From contig JAPTOF010000005.1 of the NCBI GenBank assembly GCA_028554755.1, forward strand, positions 5,217,501-5,281,500: a stretch of DNA of 64,000 bases, written 5' to 3'. Within the stretch, counting starts at the first letter, position 1; every line of letters begins with the position of its first letter. Below, one piece after another: positions 34,943 through 47,414 of the stretch. A program made the position numbers and the translations under genes. The notes below the pieces were generated by a model. It saw nothing but the letters and a program-made list of their open reading frames with translations. It did no database searches and was not told where the DNA came from. Source of the stretch: Cordia subcordata (Eukaryota > Streptophyta > Magnoliopsida > Boraginales > Cordiaceae).

Positions 34943-36325
34943 TCAAAACTTATCAAGGGAGAACATTACTGCTCTAAGCTCTTTTACAGTAGTGGTATAA
35001 TTTTTCTGAGCCTCATCTAGAGTCTTACTAGCATAATAGATGACATGAGGCAACCTATCCTTACGTTGTCCTAATACAGCTCCTATGGCAAAATCTGATG
35101 CATCACACATAATCTCAAAAGAAAGGCTGTAATCAAGTGGCTGGATGATAGGGGACGAGGACAGCAAGGATTTAAGCCTATCAAAAGCTCTAGTGCACTC
35201 TTCATCAAACACAAATGAAACATCTTGCGCTAAGAGCCTAGACAATGGACGAGCGATCTTGCTAAAATCCTTAATAAACCTGCGATAGAAACTTGCATGG
35301 CCAAGGAAGGATCTCACGTCCTTAACAGATTTAGGAACGGGCAACTTCTCTATAAGCTCTACCTCGGCTGGGTCAACTTGGATACCATCAAAAGACACTA
35401 CATAACCCAAAACTATTCCTCTCTGCACCATAGAATGTGATTTCTCCCAACTCAACACAAGATTCATCTTAATACAACGGTCTAGTACTAAAGACAGGTG
35501 ACTAAGGCAGTCATTAAAATTTACACCAAAGACTGAGAAATCATCCATGAAAATCTCTAAGTGCCTTTCAATCATATCACTAAAGATAGCTATCATAAAC
35601 CTTTGAAAAGTGGCAGGTGCGTTGCAAAGACCAAACGGCATTCTCCTATAAGCAAAAGTACCGTAAGGGCATGTGAAGGTGGTTTTCTCTTGATCCTACA
35701 GAAACACGGGGATTTGGTTGTATCCCGAATACCCATCTAAAAAGCAGTAATAATCGTGACCGGCTACTATATCCAAAATCTAATCAAGGAAGGGTAATGG
35801 GAAGTGATCTTTTCTAGTCCTAAAGTTGAGCTTCTTATAGTCTATGCATATTCTCCATCCCGTAGGGATTCGCGTAGAAACTAGCTCACCCTTATTATTC
35901 TCTATCACCGTGATCCCAGACTTTTTCGGTACCACCTGAATAGGACTAACCTACTCACTATCAGAGATCGGATAAATGATTCCTGCATCTAAGAGCTTAA
36001 TGACCTCTTTTCTCACAACTTCACTCATATGTGGATTAAGTCGTCTTTGCATCTCACAAGAAGGTACCGCACCTTCTTCTAAATGAATCCTATGCATACA
36101 AATCGAAGGGTCTACACCTTTTAGATCACCAATTGTCCACCCTATGGCCTCTTTATGACTTCTAAGGACCCTTAGAAGACGCTCCTCATTCTTACTCGAC
36201 AAATCAGATGCTATAATCACAGGAAGGGTCTCATCAAGTCCTAAGAATGCATACTTCAAGTGCTCAGGGAGAGGTTTGAGCTCCAAAGACGGGGGAGACC
36301 CAACCGTGGGAGAACCACTAGACAA
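34943..36325 (-). pseudogene. Athila-type reverse transcriptase and RNase H
   Basis: The N-terminal part (35951-36325) has the pre-RT block, with SICMHRIHLEEGA and a PHMSEVVRKEVIKLLDAGII block. The main frame (34943-35641) starts MPFGLCNAPATFQRFM, carries the catalytic FMDDFSVFG (a variant of YVDD usual in Athila) and continues into RNase H with ALGHASFYRRF-type thumb and FEIMCDASDFAIGAVLGQRK. Stops lie between the two parts (35642-35950). The RNase H end runs on towards 34780 in another frame (start of the adjoining block near 34930). It is not translatable as a single enzyme. Confidence 0.88.
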
Positions 36326-36328
36326 TTC

Positions 36329-36862
36329 TTAAGGAAGAGACTCGGACTGAATAACCTCAATTAATTTCTCAGGCCTAGAGTTAACAGAAGTGGATGTGGA
36401 AGCTGCATATTTGCTAACAGATGACTCAGAATCAAATTGCTCTAAAATGGCCTCAAGCTCAGCTAACTCATCCTCAACAAACAACATCTTGCAGGCATGC
36501 TCCTCTACACACAGATTTATAACATCAATAGCAAAACACTCCTCCTCATCATCCATACCTATACTCGCTCTATTCGTTGCCTCCGCGACTCTTATAGTGG
36601 CCTTCAAATTCCCAAACTTAATCTCTAGTAACCCCGACTTACAATGAATGATTGCATCAGCTGTAGCTAAGAAGGGGCGTCCTAAGAGAACAGGTGTAGA
36701 GTGCTTCATATCATGGCCAGAATCCATATCTAAGACAATGAAATCAACTAGATACACAAACTCTCTAACCTGAATCATGACATTCTTTACTATACCTCGC
36801 GGTCTCCACTCAGATCTATTAGCTAACTGCAAAGTGATGTGCGTAGGAGATAACTCTCTCAA
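36329..36862 (-). pseudogene. Athila-type protease
   Basis: The open frame of 177 codons carries the retroviral-type aspartic protease flap and C-terminal blocks: LSPTHITLQLANRSEW, RPRGIVKNVMIQV, FIVLDM and PVLLGRPFLATADAII. The catalytic DxGA turn should lie just upstream of 36862, outside this frame, and was not seen in frame. A following acidic linker leads to the reverse transcriptase. Confidence 0.8.
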
Positions 36863-36981
36863 ACCTAAACGCTGGTAGACTGACTAGGGAATCAGATTTA
36901 CTCTAGACCCTAAATCTAAAAGAGCATGATCAATCAGGGTCTTTCTAATGCAACACAAAATAGTGAAAGCTCCTAGGTCTT

Positions 36982-39086
36982 TTAACTTGGGTGGGATGCC
37001 CGAAGTGCAAATGTACTCACCTTTTCAGTGAGCTTCACTATTTTCGACATGTGGGAATTGTTCCGCTTTCGTGTGCATAGATCTTTGAACAATTTCACGT
37101 AAGCAGGAATAGACACAATAGCGTCGACTAGAGGAAGATTCACCTTAAAGTCTTTTAAGTGCTTTAAGATCTTATTCATCCTAGTGTCTTCAACAGATTT
37201 GGGCTTCTCTAGCACGGCTGGAAAAGGTGCTCTAGGGATGACATTACTAGATTCTACGAATTGCTTCCCCTCCCTATGTGGAAGGGTACTAATCTCATCG
37301 TTCTCTCTAGTATTCTCCTCTCTCTCATGGTCCCTAGCCTCACTAGGCTCTATAGGAACACTAGGTGCAGGCTCAATTGAATTTTCCTTCTCTCTTACCC
37401 CATTGTCAATGACTCTACCACTCTTAAGTGTAATAACTACTTTCGCATGTGCATGAGTGATGTAAGAGGGATTAAAGGAAAAAATAGATTAACCTCTAGG
37501 GTTTACCTCAGGCTGGGCAGGCAATTTACCTCACTCCCTAGCACTCAACTGACTAGCTAACTGACTTAACTGGGCATCCATCTTAGCCATGTGCTACTTT
37601 GTGACTAAAACATCTGCAGTAGAAGATCAAACTTACCGTCACTACTAGGCTGACTAGAGATTGGTACAGGAAGTGAAGGTATAGACTGAGTGGGAAGAGC
37701 GGGAACAAATGGGCGCTAGTCTTGTAGGGCACCAGGAAGTTTAGATAGATTTACGTGATAGAAACCTGGTGGATTTGACTGAGTAGGACGAGGTCGCTGC
37801 TAGAATGGGACCTGGGGCTGGGAGGACTCAAAGTGATTATTATGCTAAGAAAACTTAGGGTTATCCCTCCACCCCGGATTATATGTGTTCGAGTAAGGGT
37901 TATACTCTCGTGAGTACCCCTGCGTAGCATGGACTTACTCCTGATTGAATTCTGGAAATTGCGGTGCTAATGGGCAAGCTATAGTCTTGTAGGATGACTC
38001 GGAACATAAGGCACACACCTCAACGACAGAAGGAGAAGACGACAATACTAGCGGATTAGCCCTACGGCCTGGTGTAGGTGCTAGACCTAAAGAAATCAAC
38101 TGGTCAAGCTTATAGGTCAATGCTTCTACCTTAGTAGGAAGATCATGGGATGTGCTTACTTCATTAACTCCTCTCCTAGGATTACTCCTACTCGATCTAT
38201 CCAACGCCATATTCTGAAAGGAATTCTCAGCAACACGCTCTAAAATCCCCCAAGCATCACTAGGTCTCAGATTATAGAATCCCCCACCCGACACTGCATT
38301 CACTATCATACGCTGAGACTCGGTAAGACCTTTAAAGAAATAATGCAGAAGATTGTGGATACTGTACCCATGATGTGGACATTGACGCAATAAATCATTA
38401 TACCTCTCCCATGTCTCGTGAAAAGATTCAAACTCGTGCTGAGAGAAGGTCATAATCGAAGCTCAAAGGTTAACGGTCTTAGCCATGGGATAAAACCTCT
38501 GATAGAATTAGGACTGGAGCTTATCCCAAGATGTAATGGCTCCATCAAGCAAGGACTGCAGCCATTGTTTGGCTTTATCCTTGAGAGAGAAAGGGAAAAG
38601 TCTGAGCCTAATATTCTCCTGCGACACATTTGGAAAATTGAAAGTAGAACAAATCTCCACAAAATCAGTGACATAAGCTAGGGGACTCTCATTACTCCTA
38701 CCGTAGAAAGATGGGAGCATAGCTAATATCCCATGCTTAATCTCAAAACTCGCCTCCCCTAAACCTGGTGGATGGATGGCCATGTTCGGCTCAAAGGCAT
38801 GAGGAAGGAAGTATTGCCTAAGGGTCATGTCATCGGCTACTTGGCATGGATTCGAGAGCCTAGGAAGCTCAACGTTCTCATGAAGGGGAATAGCAAGAGA
38901 AGAAAGGGGAAGAGGAGGAGGATTATCATTCCCATTATGGGGAACAAAAGGAGGGTGATCATTCCTATTTTTTGCCATTTCACCTAGATCACGTTCTAAG
39001 TTCCTAAGATGACGGTGAATTCTCTGTGGTTCAAGATTAAAAGGAACAAAGTCAAGTCTAAGTGAGTGTCTACCAAGCATGCACAA
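36982..39086 (-). pseudogene. Athila-type gag
   Basis: It has an N-terminal part at 38508-39086 (with LRQYFLPHAFEPNMAIHPP, FEIKHGILAMLP and the gag core FPFSLKDKAKQWLQSL) and a second part at 37935-38453 (FHETWERYNDLLRQCPHHG, then LLHYFFKGL). It ends in CALCSESSYKTIACP, a zinc-knuckle-like stretch lacking the usual histidine. A last part is at 36982-37215. A frame break near 38480 separates the first two parts. Gag proteins form the particle in which reverse transcription takes place. Confidence 0.85.
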
Positions 39087-39358
39087 AAAGAAACAAAATC
39101 TCCTTCCAACTTTTCAACCCCCGAAACTGCAATTTCAACCTAAATCTACAGCACAGAAACCACAAGTCCTAAAAGCTACAAAAGAAAATAATACTAAATA
39201 AAAACGCTAAATCAAACAAAACACAATGTAAAAACAAAATACAAATTATCACAGAAATAAAAGAAAACAACAAAAACTAAGACTAATACTAGAATAATAA
39301 TAGAAATTCAAAGCACGTAACCAACTAGAACACACAAATCAAAGAAACCAACCGTGCC

Positions 39359-39376
39359 TCCCCAGCAACGACGCCA
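39359..39376 (-). promoter_or_regulatory. primer-binding site of the Athila-type element (tRNA-Asp)
   Basis: The minus strand reads TGGCGTCGTTGCTGGGGA, matching the complement of the plant tRNA-Asp 3' end at 16 of 18 bases. It is ten bases inside the 5' LTR. Confidence 0.85.
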
Positions 39377-39386
39377 AAAAAAAACT

Positions 39387-40705
39387 TGATGTTATTTTAA
39401 AAACCTGCAAGTGCACGGATCGAAATTAGTGTAGTGTGTGCAAGAGTACGGGTATCGTTTCCTCAGGGAGGCCTCTAACTATGGTTTCCAAGTCCTATGT
39501 GTCCTAAGTTAACTACGTGTCGAAACAAAATTATTTTTGAAATTTTTCGAATTTTGAATTGAAGGGAACTCTAAATTAAAAATGGAATTAAACTACCTAA
39601 ACTAATGTGTGCAATAAAAAGACAACCAACTAGAGAGGGAGTCATTAAATCAATAGAGACGGACTAGGGTGATTACTACTCCATTATGGGGTCGGGATTT
39701 TATTCTTGCTTTGAATATTTTGATGGCTTTGATAGCTTCTTTTAGAGGTCCAAATTCACTAACTGTATTATCCCTAATTCTCGGTGTAATTCTATCCCTA
39801 AGCGGATCTTGCTTAGAGAATAGCCTTGTCCTTATTAACTAGGGTTTTAGGGTTTAGTTGGCTGAGACTTTTAGGTCGGTGTGATTAATACACTAACCTA
39901 GGGTTTAAACCGTTAACTGTGTTTCAAGCTAAGGCCTAATCCACCTAAGTTCAACCAAGTGTAATGGGTTACCTATTAGTTTTATCTCATCCTAAAGAGC
40001 ACACATTAAACCTAATTATAAAATCAAGCACAATTAATCAACACCGTATAAGGGGATACGAAAAATTAAGAGCATAAAAATACATGTTTATTCATTAAGG
40101 CAATTAATCAAACACATAGACATGCCCAACAATCACCATTAAAACAATAAAAATCAAACATGCATTTAAACCATTAAAATATCCCAAGACAAGTTTTACA
40201 ATCCTTAACCCATAATAGAAATAGTAATCAACCCTAAAATAAATTTAGCTCAACATGTTAAAAGTGAGTACCAAACTGAAATTTAATCTCATAAAAATCA
40301 ATTCCATGTCCAAGAAATTAAATATCAAGCTTAGAACATCTTCTCATTCCAATTTCGCGCAAATCCGTCTTTTTCTCCAAGATTTTTCTCTAATAATTGC
40401 TCTAAATTAATCCCAAAAATCCTGCAAAAATAGCTCCAATTTAGCCCAAGATAAAGATAAAAAGTAAAGAAAAATATATTTTTTTTTAAAAATGTTTTGG
40501 AATTTTTTCCTTTTTTTCTGATTTTTTTCTCCCTTGGCCTGTGAAAGAACCGAGAACTCCTTTTTTTCCTCCCCTGCGGCTACTACGTCTCTGCTCTTTT
40601 ATAGTGGTATGTGCGTGTGCTCCCGAAGCCGTGGGGCTGGTGGGTTATAATATATATATTATTATATAATACAAGTCATGGCATATACATTACTATATAT
40701 ATATC

Positions 40706-40747
<42 letters not shown>

Positions 40748-41371
40748 AGTATGTTTTTACTTGTCATCATGTGCATGCGGTCAAAATTGAAGTCCATGCT
40801 CAAAATTGAGCACTTAAGTCTTGAATTTGGTAGTCACGTGGATTATGCATGTAGTATAGTATACATATATTATATTATATATTTAGTATTGCATGTGTGG
40901 TTGGCTATTATAATATTATTTATTTATTTTTACTAACCAATTAAAGCTAACCTAATAAAATACTATCTTAATGAAAGTACTAGGCTAAGAAATACTAACC
41001 TATTTTTGTCCTAAAATCCTAGATATCAATTAAATGCATTCTAAAACTACTTAGAAGACCCTAATTCCAATCTAACCTAATTAAATTAATTTTCTTACCC
41101 CTAATTAGTAAATTACTAATTAACTTAATTAATTCTAATTAACTAATACGTAACTACTACTAATTAGTTAACTAAAACTCACATCAAACTAATACTAATT
41201 AAAACAACTAAAAAAATATATAAAAAGACAAGAAAAAGAGCACACTACACACAAACACTTAATGAGACATAATAAGCACTCAGAAGCTCAAAATAGACAA
41301 AATTAGCATAAAAACACGCACTCAAACATACTCCAAATCATGCAATTTACACTCCAAAAACATACACATCA
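39387..41371 (-). repeat. 5' LTR of the Athila-type element
   Basis: 1985 bp bounded by TGATGTTATT and ACACATCA. It is longer than its partner chiefly through a longer TA microsatellite (near 40715-40744) and small insertions (for example near 41121). Confidence 0.85.
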
Positions 41372-41389
41372 GATTCGAACAAATAAAAA

Positions 41390-42137
41390 AAATTTTCCTT
41401 CTCTTTTTACAAATAAAGTAGAGTCAAGTTTTCCTTTTTCGAAGCCATTTTCAACAACAAACCCACTAAGTCTTTCATACTAAGCCCTAGGGGCTTGTTT
41501 TAAATCATAAAAAGCTTTTTCAAGTTTAAAAACATAGTTTAGAAAACAAGGATCTTCAAAACTAGGAAGTTCCTCAACATATACCTCCTCTTTAATACAA
41601 CCATTTAGGAAATCACTCATGACATCTACTTGAATATAGTTTAAAATCCATATAACAAGCAAATGCAAGCAACATGCGAATGGATTCTAATCTAGCTAGG
41701 AGGGCATAAGTCTCATATAATCTATTCCATTTTCTTGATTATAGCTACAAGTTTATCCTTATTCCTGGTTACTACACCAGATTTATCTAGTTTGTTCCTA
41801 AATATCCATTTAGTTTCGATCACCAGGTAGTCTCTAGGTCTGTCTATAGTTTCTAAGCCTTATTTCTAGTGAATTAATTTAACTCTTCTCGCATGGCAAT
41901 TATCCGAATTTTATCAAATAGAGCCTCTTTCACATTTTTAGGTTTAACTTGTGAAATGAATGCATAATGCTCACAAAATGTATTGATATTACGCCTAGTT
42001 CTTACTTCCTTGGATGGATCACCAATAATTTGGTCTTGAGGTTGATCTCTCACAAACCTCCAACTCCTTGGCAAGTCAATGTAAGCTTCTTCATTTTCCA
42101 AGGTAGTGTTTTCATTTGAACATTGTTCCTCTTCCAC
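41390..42137 (-). pseudogene. SIRE-type reverse transcriptase N-terminal half
   Basis: The minus strand carries a linker with PRSWRFVRDQPQDQIIGDPS (41874-42137), the block Copia elements have before reverse transcriptase. It is followed by DVMSDFLNGCIKEEVYVEE and FKLEKAFYDLKQAPRA (41480-41668). It then reads into the Athila insertion at 41372-41376. The catalytic YVDD box is on the other side of that insertion at 29944. Several stops are present near 41700-41870. Confidence 0.83.
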
Positions 42138-42139
42138 CT

Positions 42140-43510
42140 TTACTTGAGATTCTCCTTCTTGGGTGAAACTTCTTGATCTTTTAGAGTCTCCTTGCCTTTG
42201 GTAGGTTGATCTTCAAGTGTTGTCTTCTCCAAGAGATGACATACATCAATAATATCCTTTCTTGGCTCAAATAGATTAGTTTCATCGAAAATTACATGCA
42301 TTGATTGTTGTACCACGATAGTTTTTTTGTTGTACACACAATATGCTTTACTCTTAATGGAATAATCATCGGATTTAGCATCAAACTTCACAAATGATCT
42401 TTTGTATTCAAAATAAAGCATTTACAACTAAAAACTTTAAAGTATGAAATCTTAAGGGTTTTTCCATGCCAAAGCTCATGTGGGGTTTTGTTCAAATTGG
42501 GCCTAATAAGGACTCTGCTTCACTCAAAAACTGTGTTGGCAAGTTGCATTCTTTAAGTATAGCCCTTGCCATTTCTTGAAAAGTACGATTCTTCCTCTCT
42601 ACTACCCCATTTTTCTAAGGACTCAGAGAGGCCAAAAAGTTGTGCTCAATGCCATGCTCATCACAAAAATGCATAAAGGAGTGTTCACATATTCTGTGTC
42701 ATTATCACTACGAATGCAAGTAATAAAATAGCCTTTCTCATTTTGTACTTTTCTAAATGACCTTGCAAATTCATTGAAGGTATCATTTTTGTGTGCAAGA
42801 AACATGATCCATGTAAACCTAGTGTAATCATTTATAACAACAAAGTTATATCTAGATCCACCTAGGCTATTCACATTAATTGTCCAAACAAATTCATATG
42901 CAATAATTGTAATGCTGTAGAAGTAAAAACCATGTTGATGGGTTTGAAAGAAGTTTTATGTTGCTTTCCAAGTTGACATGCATCACAAACGTTGTCCTTT
43001 TCAAATTTAATCTGGGGTAAGTCTCCAACAAGCTCATGTTTAAACAAGTTCTCCAATAAACTCATACTAGCATGCCCAAGTCTTTTATGCCACAACCAAG
43101 AGTTTTCATGCACAATAGATAGGCATGTAACATTTTGATTTTCAAGTCAGTCAATCTCAATGGTATAAACATTATCATTTCTATCAGCAACAAATAGCGC
43201 ATTATCACCTTCACAATTATGCACAATGCAACTAGAAAATTCAAAGACAACTTTATGTCCCTTATCTCACAATTGTCTAATATTAAGCAAGTTAAAGTTA
43301 AGACCTTTAACAAGAAGCACATTATAAATAGCCAACGACTTTTTATTACCAATGCTCCCTTTACCTACTATTCTCCTTTTTCTATTGTCCCCAAAGGTAA
43401 CATCTCTACCCTTGACCTTCTTAAGCTCATAGAACAAGGTGGAATAACCTGTCATATGTTTGGAGCACCCACTATCTAATATCCACTTCTTTTTGCTATG
43501 TTTGCTCATA
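42140..43510 (-). pseudogene. SIRE-type protease and integrase
   Basis: From right to left: protease with the catalytic DSGCSKHMTG (43267-43509), the pre-integrase zinc region with WLWHKRLGHASM and CDACQLGKQHK (42871-43113), then the integrase core. In the core the first aspartate is in VINDYTRFTW and the second in CIRSDNDTEYVN (42623-42874). The frame then breaks, and the C-terminal integrase region continues near 42140-42421 with VYNKKTIVVQQSMHVIFDET. It is broken in several places, so no active integrase is made. Confidence 0.87.
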
Positions 43511-43625
43511 TGGCATATCTACACATATCAACAAGCACAAAAGCCTTTATTTTTGTCCCAAGCTTCTTGGGTCCATGACATTAATTTCAATTCTTGGCTT
43601 TAATCATCTATTTGCGTCTTTGCCA

Positions 43626-45010
43626 TTATAGGACAAGTGTACCTCTATCATGCAACTTCTTATAATAACAATGAGTAAAAACATGTCCATGCCTTTCACA
43701 ATAAGTACAAGTGATAGTGGATTTTGAAGAGCTAGCGAAGGTGAATGCTTTAACAAAATAATTTTTCAAATACTTTTGCTTGATTGTAGGCTCATACCCA
43801 ATTCCATTTTTGTCAAATGCAATTTTTTGTGATCCAAGAAGCTTTTCGAAGTTTCCCATTCCATTTGTAAATTTCCTTGCAATCTCATTGAAATCATCAA
43901 TTTTCTTTTTCAAGTCCTCCACTTATTTTTCCAAGCTTTCAATGTTTTGAGCAAGAGATGTTTTTTTCTTTTTCAAACAATCTTTTTCATTTAAAACATT
44001 TTTCAAACTTCTAGCCAAAATCTATTTTTGTTCAAAGCAAGTAAATGATCATCATGCAATTTTGAAAAAAGCCTCTTGCAACTCCTCAAAAGTGTACTCA
44101 TCCTCCTCTTCACAAGATGAAAACCAAGAAAAGCTAGATGAAGAGTGTACCTCATCCTCATTTGCCATAAGACATATAAAGTTGGCTACTTTATGCTCCT
44201 CTATGCTTTCCACTTCACTATCAGAAGTGTCCCAAGTTGCTTTGAGAATCTTTCCCTTCTTTTGTTTTGTGAGTTTTGGGCAATTTGCCTTGATGTGCCC
44301 CAGCTGGTTGCAATTGCAGGACTTCGATTCATCATTCTTTATCTTCATCTCTTAACTTCTTTTCTCTTCTTCTTCCAATTGTTTGAGGAAGACCCTCTTC
44401 TTCATTTGTTGAACTTCATGAATTTCTTGCTACTAGAGCCATCTCTTCATCCAATCCTTCATCATCATCATCATCACTTGAATCTTGCTTTGAAGCAACT
44501 AAAGCCATGGACCTTTTCATCTTCTTCATGAACCCTCATCTCAAGTTCATGAGTCATAAGTGACCTGACCAATTCGTTCAATGGGTAAGTCTTGAGGTCT
44601 TTTAATTCCTTCACGATTGTTGCTTTTGGTTGCCATGATGATGGTGGACTCTTTAGCACCTTCCTCACCATCTCTACATTAAAGTATTCCTTTCCAAGTG
44701 CCTTGGGGCTATTAGTAATTTCAAGAAATCTAGCAAACATTTGTTCAATACTTTCACTTGGTTCCATTTTAAAAGTTTTATACTTTTGAACAAGCATGCT
44801 AATTCTTGATTCCTTAACTCGACTAGTTTCTTCATAAGTTACATCTAATTGGTCCCAAAGTTCCTTAGCCAAGGTACAACCCATTACTTTAGCAAATTTG
44901 GTAGTATTCAAGGCAGCAAACAAGATATACAAAGCCTTAGCATTCAATTGTTCAAGCATCATATCATTATCGTCCCATTCACTTTTCGCTTTTAGGAACC
45001 TTTTTATCAC
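43626..45010 (-). pseudogene. SIRE-type gag
   Basis: It has a UBN2-type gag core at 44474-45010 (WDQLDVTYEETSRVKESRIS, then PLNELVRSLMTHELEMRVHE). A zinc knuckle is at 44300 (CNCNQLGHIKANCP). An acidic stretch follows, and a second Cys/His cluster lies at 43640-43690 (CTYCERHGHVFTHCYYK). The first two are in different frames, separated by about 130 bp with stops. The second zinc cluster before the protease is usual in SIRE-type elements. Confidence 0.85.
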
Positions 45011-45230
45011 CCTCCATTTTCATAGGCATTTAAGGTCCATTAACAACAATTTTCCATGGTTTGTAATCATGTAATTGAATAAAAAGTTTCATTCTCAATT
45101 TTCAAAAAGCATAGTTAGTACCATCAAATACTAGAGTTTTATTGATAGACAAGCCCTCAAGAGGTGAAATATCCATGTTATTTTCTATGAAAACAATTCT
45201 ACTTGTGGTTAAACTATGTATAGAACCCTA

Positions 45231-45242
45231 GCTCTGATACCA
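45231..45242 (-). promoter_or_regulatory. primer-binding site of the SIRE-type element (tRNA-iMet)
   Basis: The minus strand reads TGGTATCAGAGC, the canonical Copia site complementary to the initiator methionine tRNA. It begins two bases inside the 5' LTR. Confidence 0.92.
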
Positions 45243-45244
45243 AA

Positions 45245-46060
45245 TGTAAGGGGCAAATAATCTTGAAAGGGAGGGAGGGTGAATTAAGATTATGCCCAAT
45301 TTTTGTAATAAAAATCCACACAAACACAAGTAAGGTCACTTAGACAATTCAACAAAGATTTAACAAGCAAGAATGGCAAGTAAGCTAAAAGTGAAGAGAG
45401 GGACGAGGAACAGAACTGATTTTTAAGTGGTTCGGTCTTGCCTACGTTCCCCACCTAAGAATTCTCCCCTTAGGACTTCAACACCTTCACTAGTGTGTGC
45501 ACCTTTAAGTGTTGATAGGTACAAATCAACTTGCTTTACAACTCTTTGAAGCTTCCCTTCAAGGAACCCAAGAGATACACTCTTTAGGATTTTCCCACAC
45601 TCTCTCAAGCTTAATAAATATATCTCTCAAGAAAGTCTAGCTTCTGGGGTGTATTTACAACAATAAATGAAATAATAATGTGTATTGATAAGCTCAACTT
45701 CTAGTAAGTAGGTGTAGCAATGAATAGCTCTTGAATGCTCAAAGGATTTCACAATAATAGCTCAATCTCTCAATGATTTCTAAGCAATAAATGATATCAA
45801 AAGAGTTTGGAAAGCTTAGATTATGTTGTTTGATAGATGGGAAAGTGTATTTATAAAGAATAAGAGTGTTAAGCCAACAGATGTTGAAAATAGGGTTAAA
45901 ATCATGTTCCAACGGCTCTCAACAACGACACTATTTAATGCTGCAGGAGAGGCCGGTCACCTAAGCCGGTCGACCGACCAGGGATCCAGCTTCCTTGTTG
46001 AAGCCACTGACTAGGCCGGTCGTCCAGCTAAGGGTCTAGCTAGAAACCTTAACATTCTGA
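45245..46060 (-). repeat. 5' LTR of the SIRE-type element, truncated
   Basis: It matches the first 0.8 kb of the 25297 LTR and then stops. About 0.6 kb, including the LTR start on the minus strand (the promoter side), is missing. A short filler follows, then the duplicated RPA-like leader. Confidence 0.85.
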
Positions 46061-47414
46061 GGAGCCTTAACATTCTAATATTTTTCCTTCTACTATCGCA
46101 TATGGTTTATAGTGTTTTTTTTTTTTTGTATTTATATGTGTTGTGATTACATTAGTTAGCATTCGTCTTCTCCTTATCCGACTATTTTCATTTGCAGCTA
46201 AGCAGGTATGTTTACTATTCTCTTTCATATCAATTTGTTATTTTGTTGGTCATTTTTCAACTCTTATCTATACATGAGTTTGGTTTGTCACTTTTTAGTA
46301 TTCTGTATTTTCAATCAATAACAATTTTTCTTCCACTATCTTATTATTTGAAGCTTAAAGCAAAGAGCAAATTTATAATGCTCCTTTCTACCGTTAGATT
46401 TCTATAAAATCCTCTATCTCTCTAGAATGAGGTTTTGACAAATCCTCTATCTCTCTGGAATGAGGTTTTGACATATATGCTTATGATATCTGTAGCTTTT
46501 TTGGTTATATTTGTCTCTTCTTTAAAATAGTTCCTAACATAGCTTTTCTTCAATTATATTTTTAGTTTTTTTAATTAATTAGTTCATAGTTTCTATCTTG
46601 GTATTTTATGTTATTTCGATCTTTTGTCCTTTATTCTCTATTTTTTGGATCTTGCTATTCAAGAAAATCATTTAAATTAGTATATAAACTTAATGTGTTG
46701 TTGTATTTTGCGTCGCCTTCGATGATGTAAGCCTATTATTTTATTACTATTCATGAATATGATGTACTATATAGGCTTTGAGTATTTCTTATTCAAATGC
46801 TACCCAATGAATTGATGCTCCTCGAACTATTCTGATTGACACTAAATTGTGTATGATTAATTCCTCATCTTAAGCTCTATGTTACTGTTTGTTTATCAGT
46901 TACCTTTTTATACTAATTAGCATATCCATTTCGTGAATTTTGGGCCATTTATATTATTTCAAACAGAGAAGGTTGTCTGATTTTTATTTAATTATGTATA
47001 ATTCTTTTCTTATCTCATGCTTTGTGTTACTATTTGTTTAGCAGTTACCTATTCACACTAATTACCACATCAATTTTATGAATTTTATTTGCAATGAATT
47101 TATATTGCTCGAACTAATCTGATTGATACTGAATTGGGTGATTCATTCCTTATCTTATACTCTTTTTTACTATTTGTTTATCAGTTACCTCTTGACACTA
47201 ATTACCACATCCATTTCAAACTGAGAAGGTCATATTATCGCTTACACCCTTAAGTTGATTTGTATAATTGCTTTCATAACCTTACAATGAATTTCATATT
47301 ATAAATTAGTAACTAAATTATGTATGTTGTCTAAAATTATTCTTTGAATTTTTTATTAAGCTATTCTTTACTATTACTTTATTAGACTCCACCATCTTGA
47401 AATTTTAGTTTAGA
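46061..47414 (+). other. second copy of the RPA-like gene leader
   Basis: From 46077 this matches 23537-24836 closely (for example TTTTTCCTTCTACTATCG and the ATGAATTGATGCTCCTCGAACT block). It carries a private 33-bp tandem duplication (46407-46472). It is non-coding, AT-rich, and ends at the start codon of the right RPA-like copy. The filler at 46061-46076 repeats CCTTAACATTCT from the LTR. Confidence 0.8.
46407..46472. repeat. 33-bp tandem duplication
   Basis: The unit starting AAATCCTCTATCTCTCT occurs twice head to tail with one difference. The paralogous stretch in the left copy (near 23867) has it once, so the duplication postdates the copying. Confidence 0.88.

Larger units (their letters stand above)
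29950..41371 (-). mobile_element. Athila-type Ty3/Gypsy retrotransposon, nested
   Basis: 11,422 bp between 5-bp target duplications GATTC (29945-29949 and 41372-41376), inserted in the SIRE-type reverse transcriptase just before its YVDD box. LTRs span 29950-31845 and 39387-41371. The primer site (39359-39376) is nearly complementary to the 3' end of tRNA-Asp, typical of Athila and relatives. The order from right to left is gag, protease, reverse transcriptase/RNase H, integrase, then 1.6 kb without any ORF where Athila elements often carry an envelope-like gene. The two LTRs differ by roughly one base in twelve over the 200 bases I compared by eye, so the insertion is not recent. Confidence 0.88.
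25297..46060 (-). mobile_element. SIRE-type Ty1/Copia retrotransposon, 5'-LTR truncated, split by an Athila-type element
   Basis: It reads right to left in this order: truncated 5' LTR (45245-46060), tRNA-iMet primer site (45231-45242), gag, protease, integrase, reverse transcriptase, RNase H, an envelope-position ORF, polypurine tract (26702-26720) and full 3' LTR (25297-26701). Without the nested Gypsy element it would be about 9.3 kb, with 1.4-kb LTRs. That size, together with an extra ORF after RNase H, fits the SIRE/Maximus lineage. Many stops and frameshifts make it non-autonomous. The expected 5-bp target duplication cannot be checked because the right end has been lost. Confidence 0.85.

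Noticed and set aside
36390..36647. Serine-rich + strand open frame
   Set aside because: It is the antisense shadow of the Athila-type protease and linker.
44062..44531. + strand open frames over the SIRE-type gag
   Set aside because: They are antisense shadows of the zinc-knuckle and acidic regions of gag.
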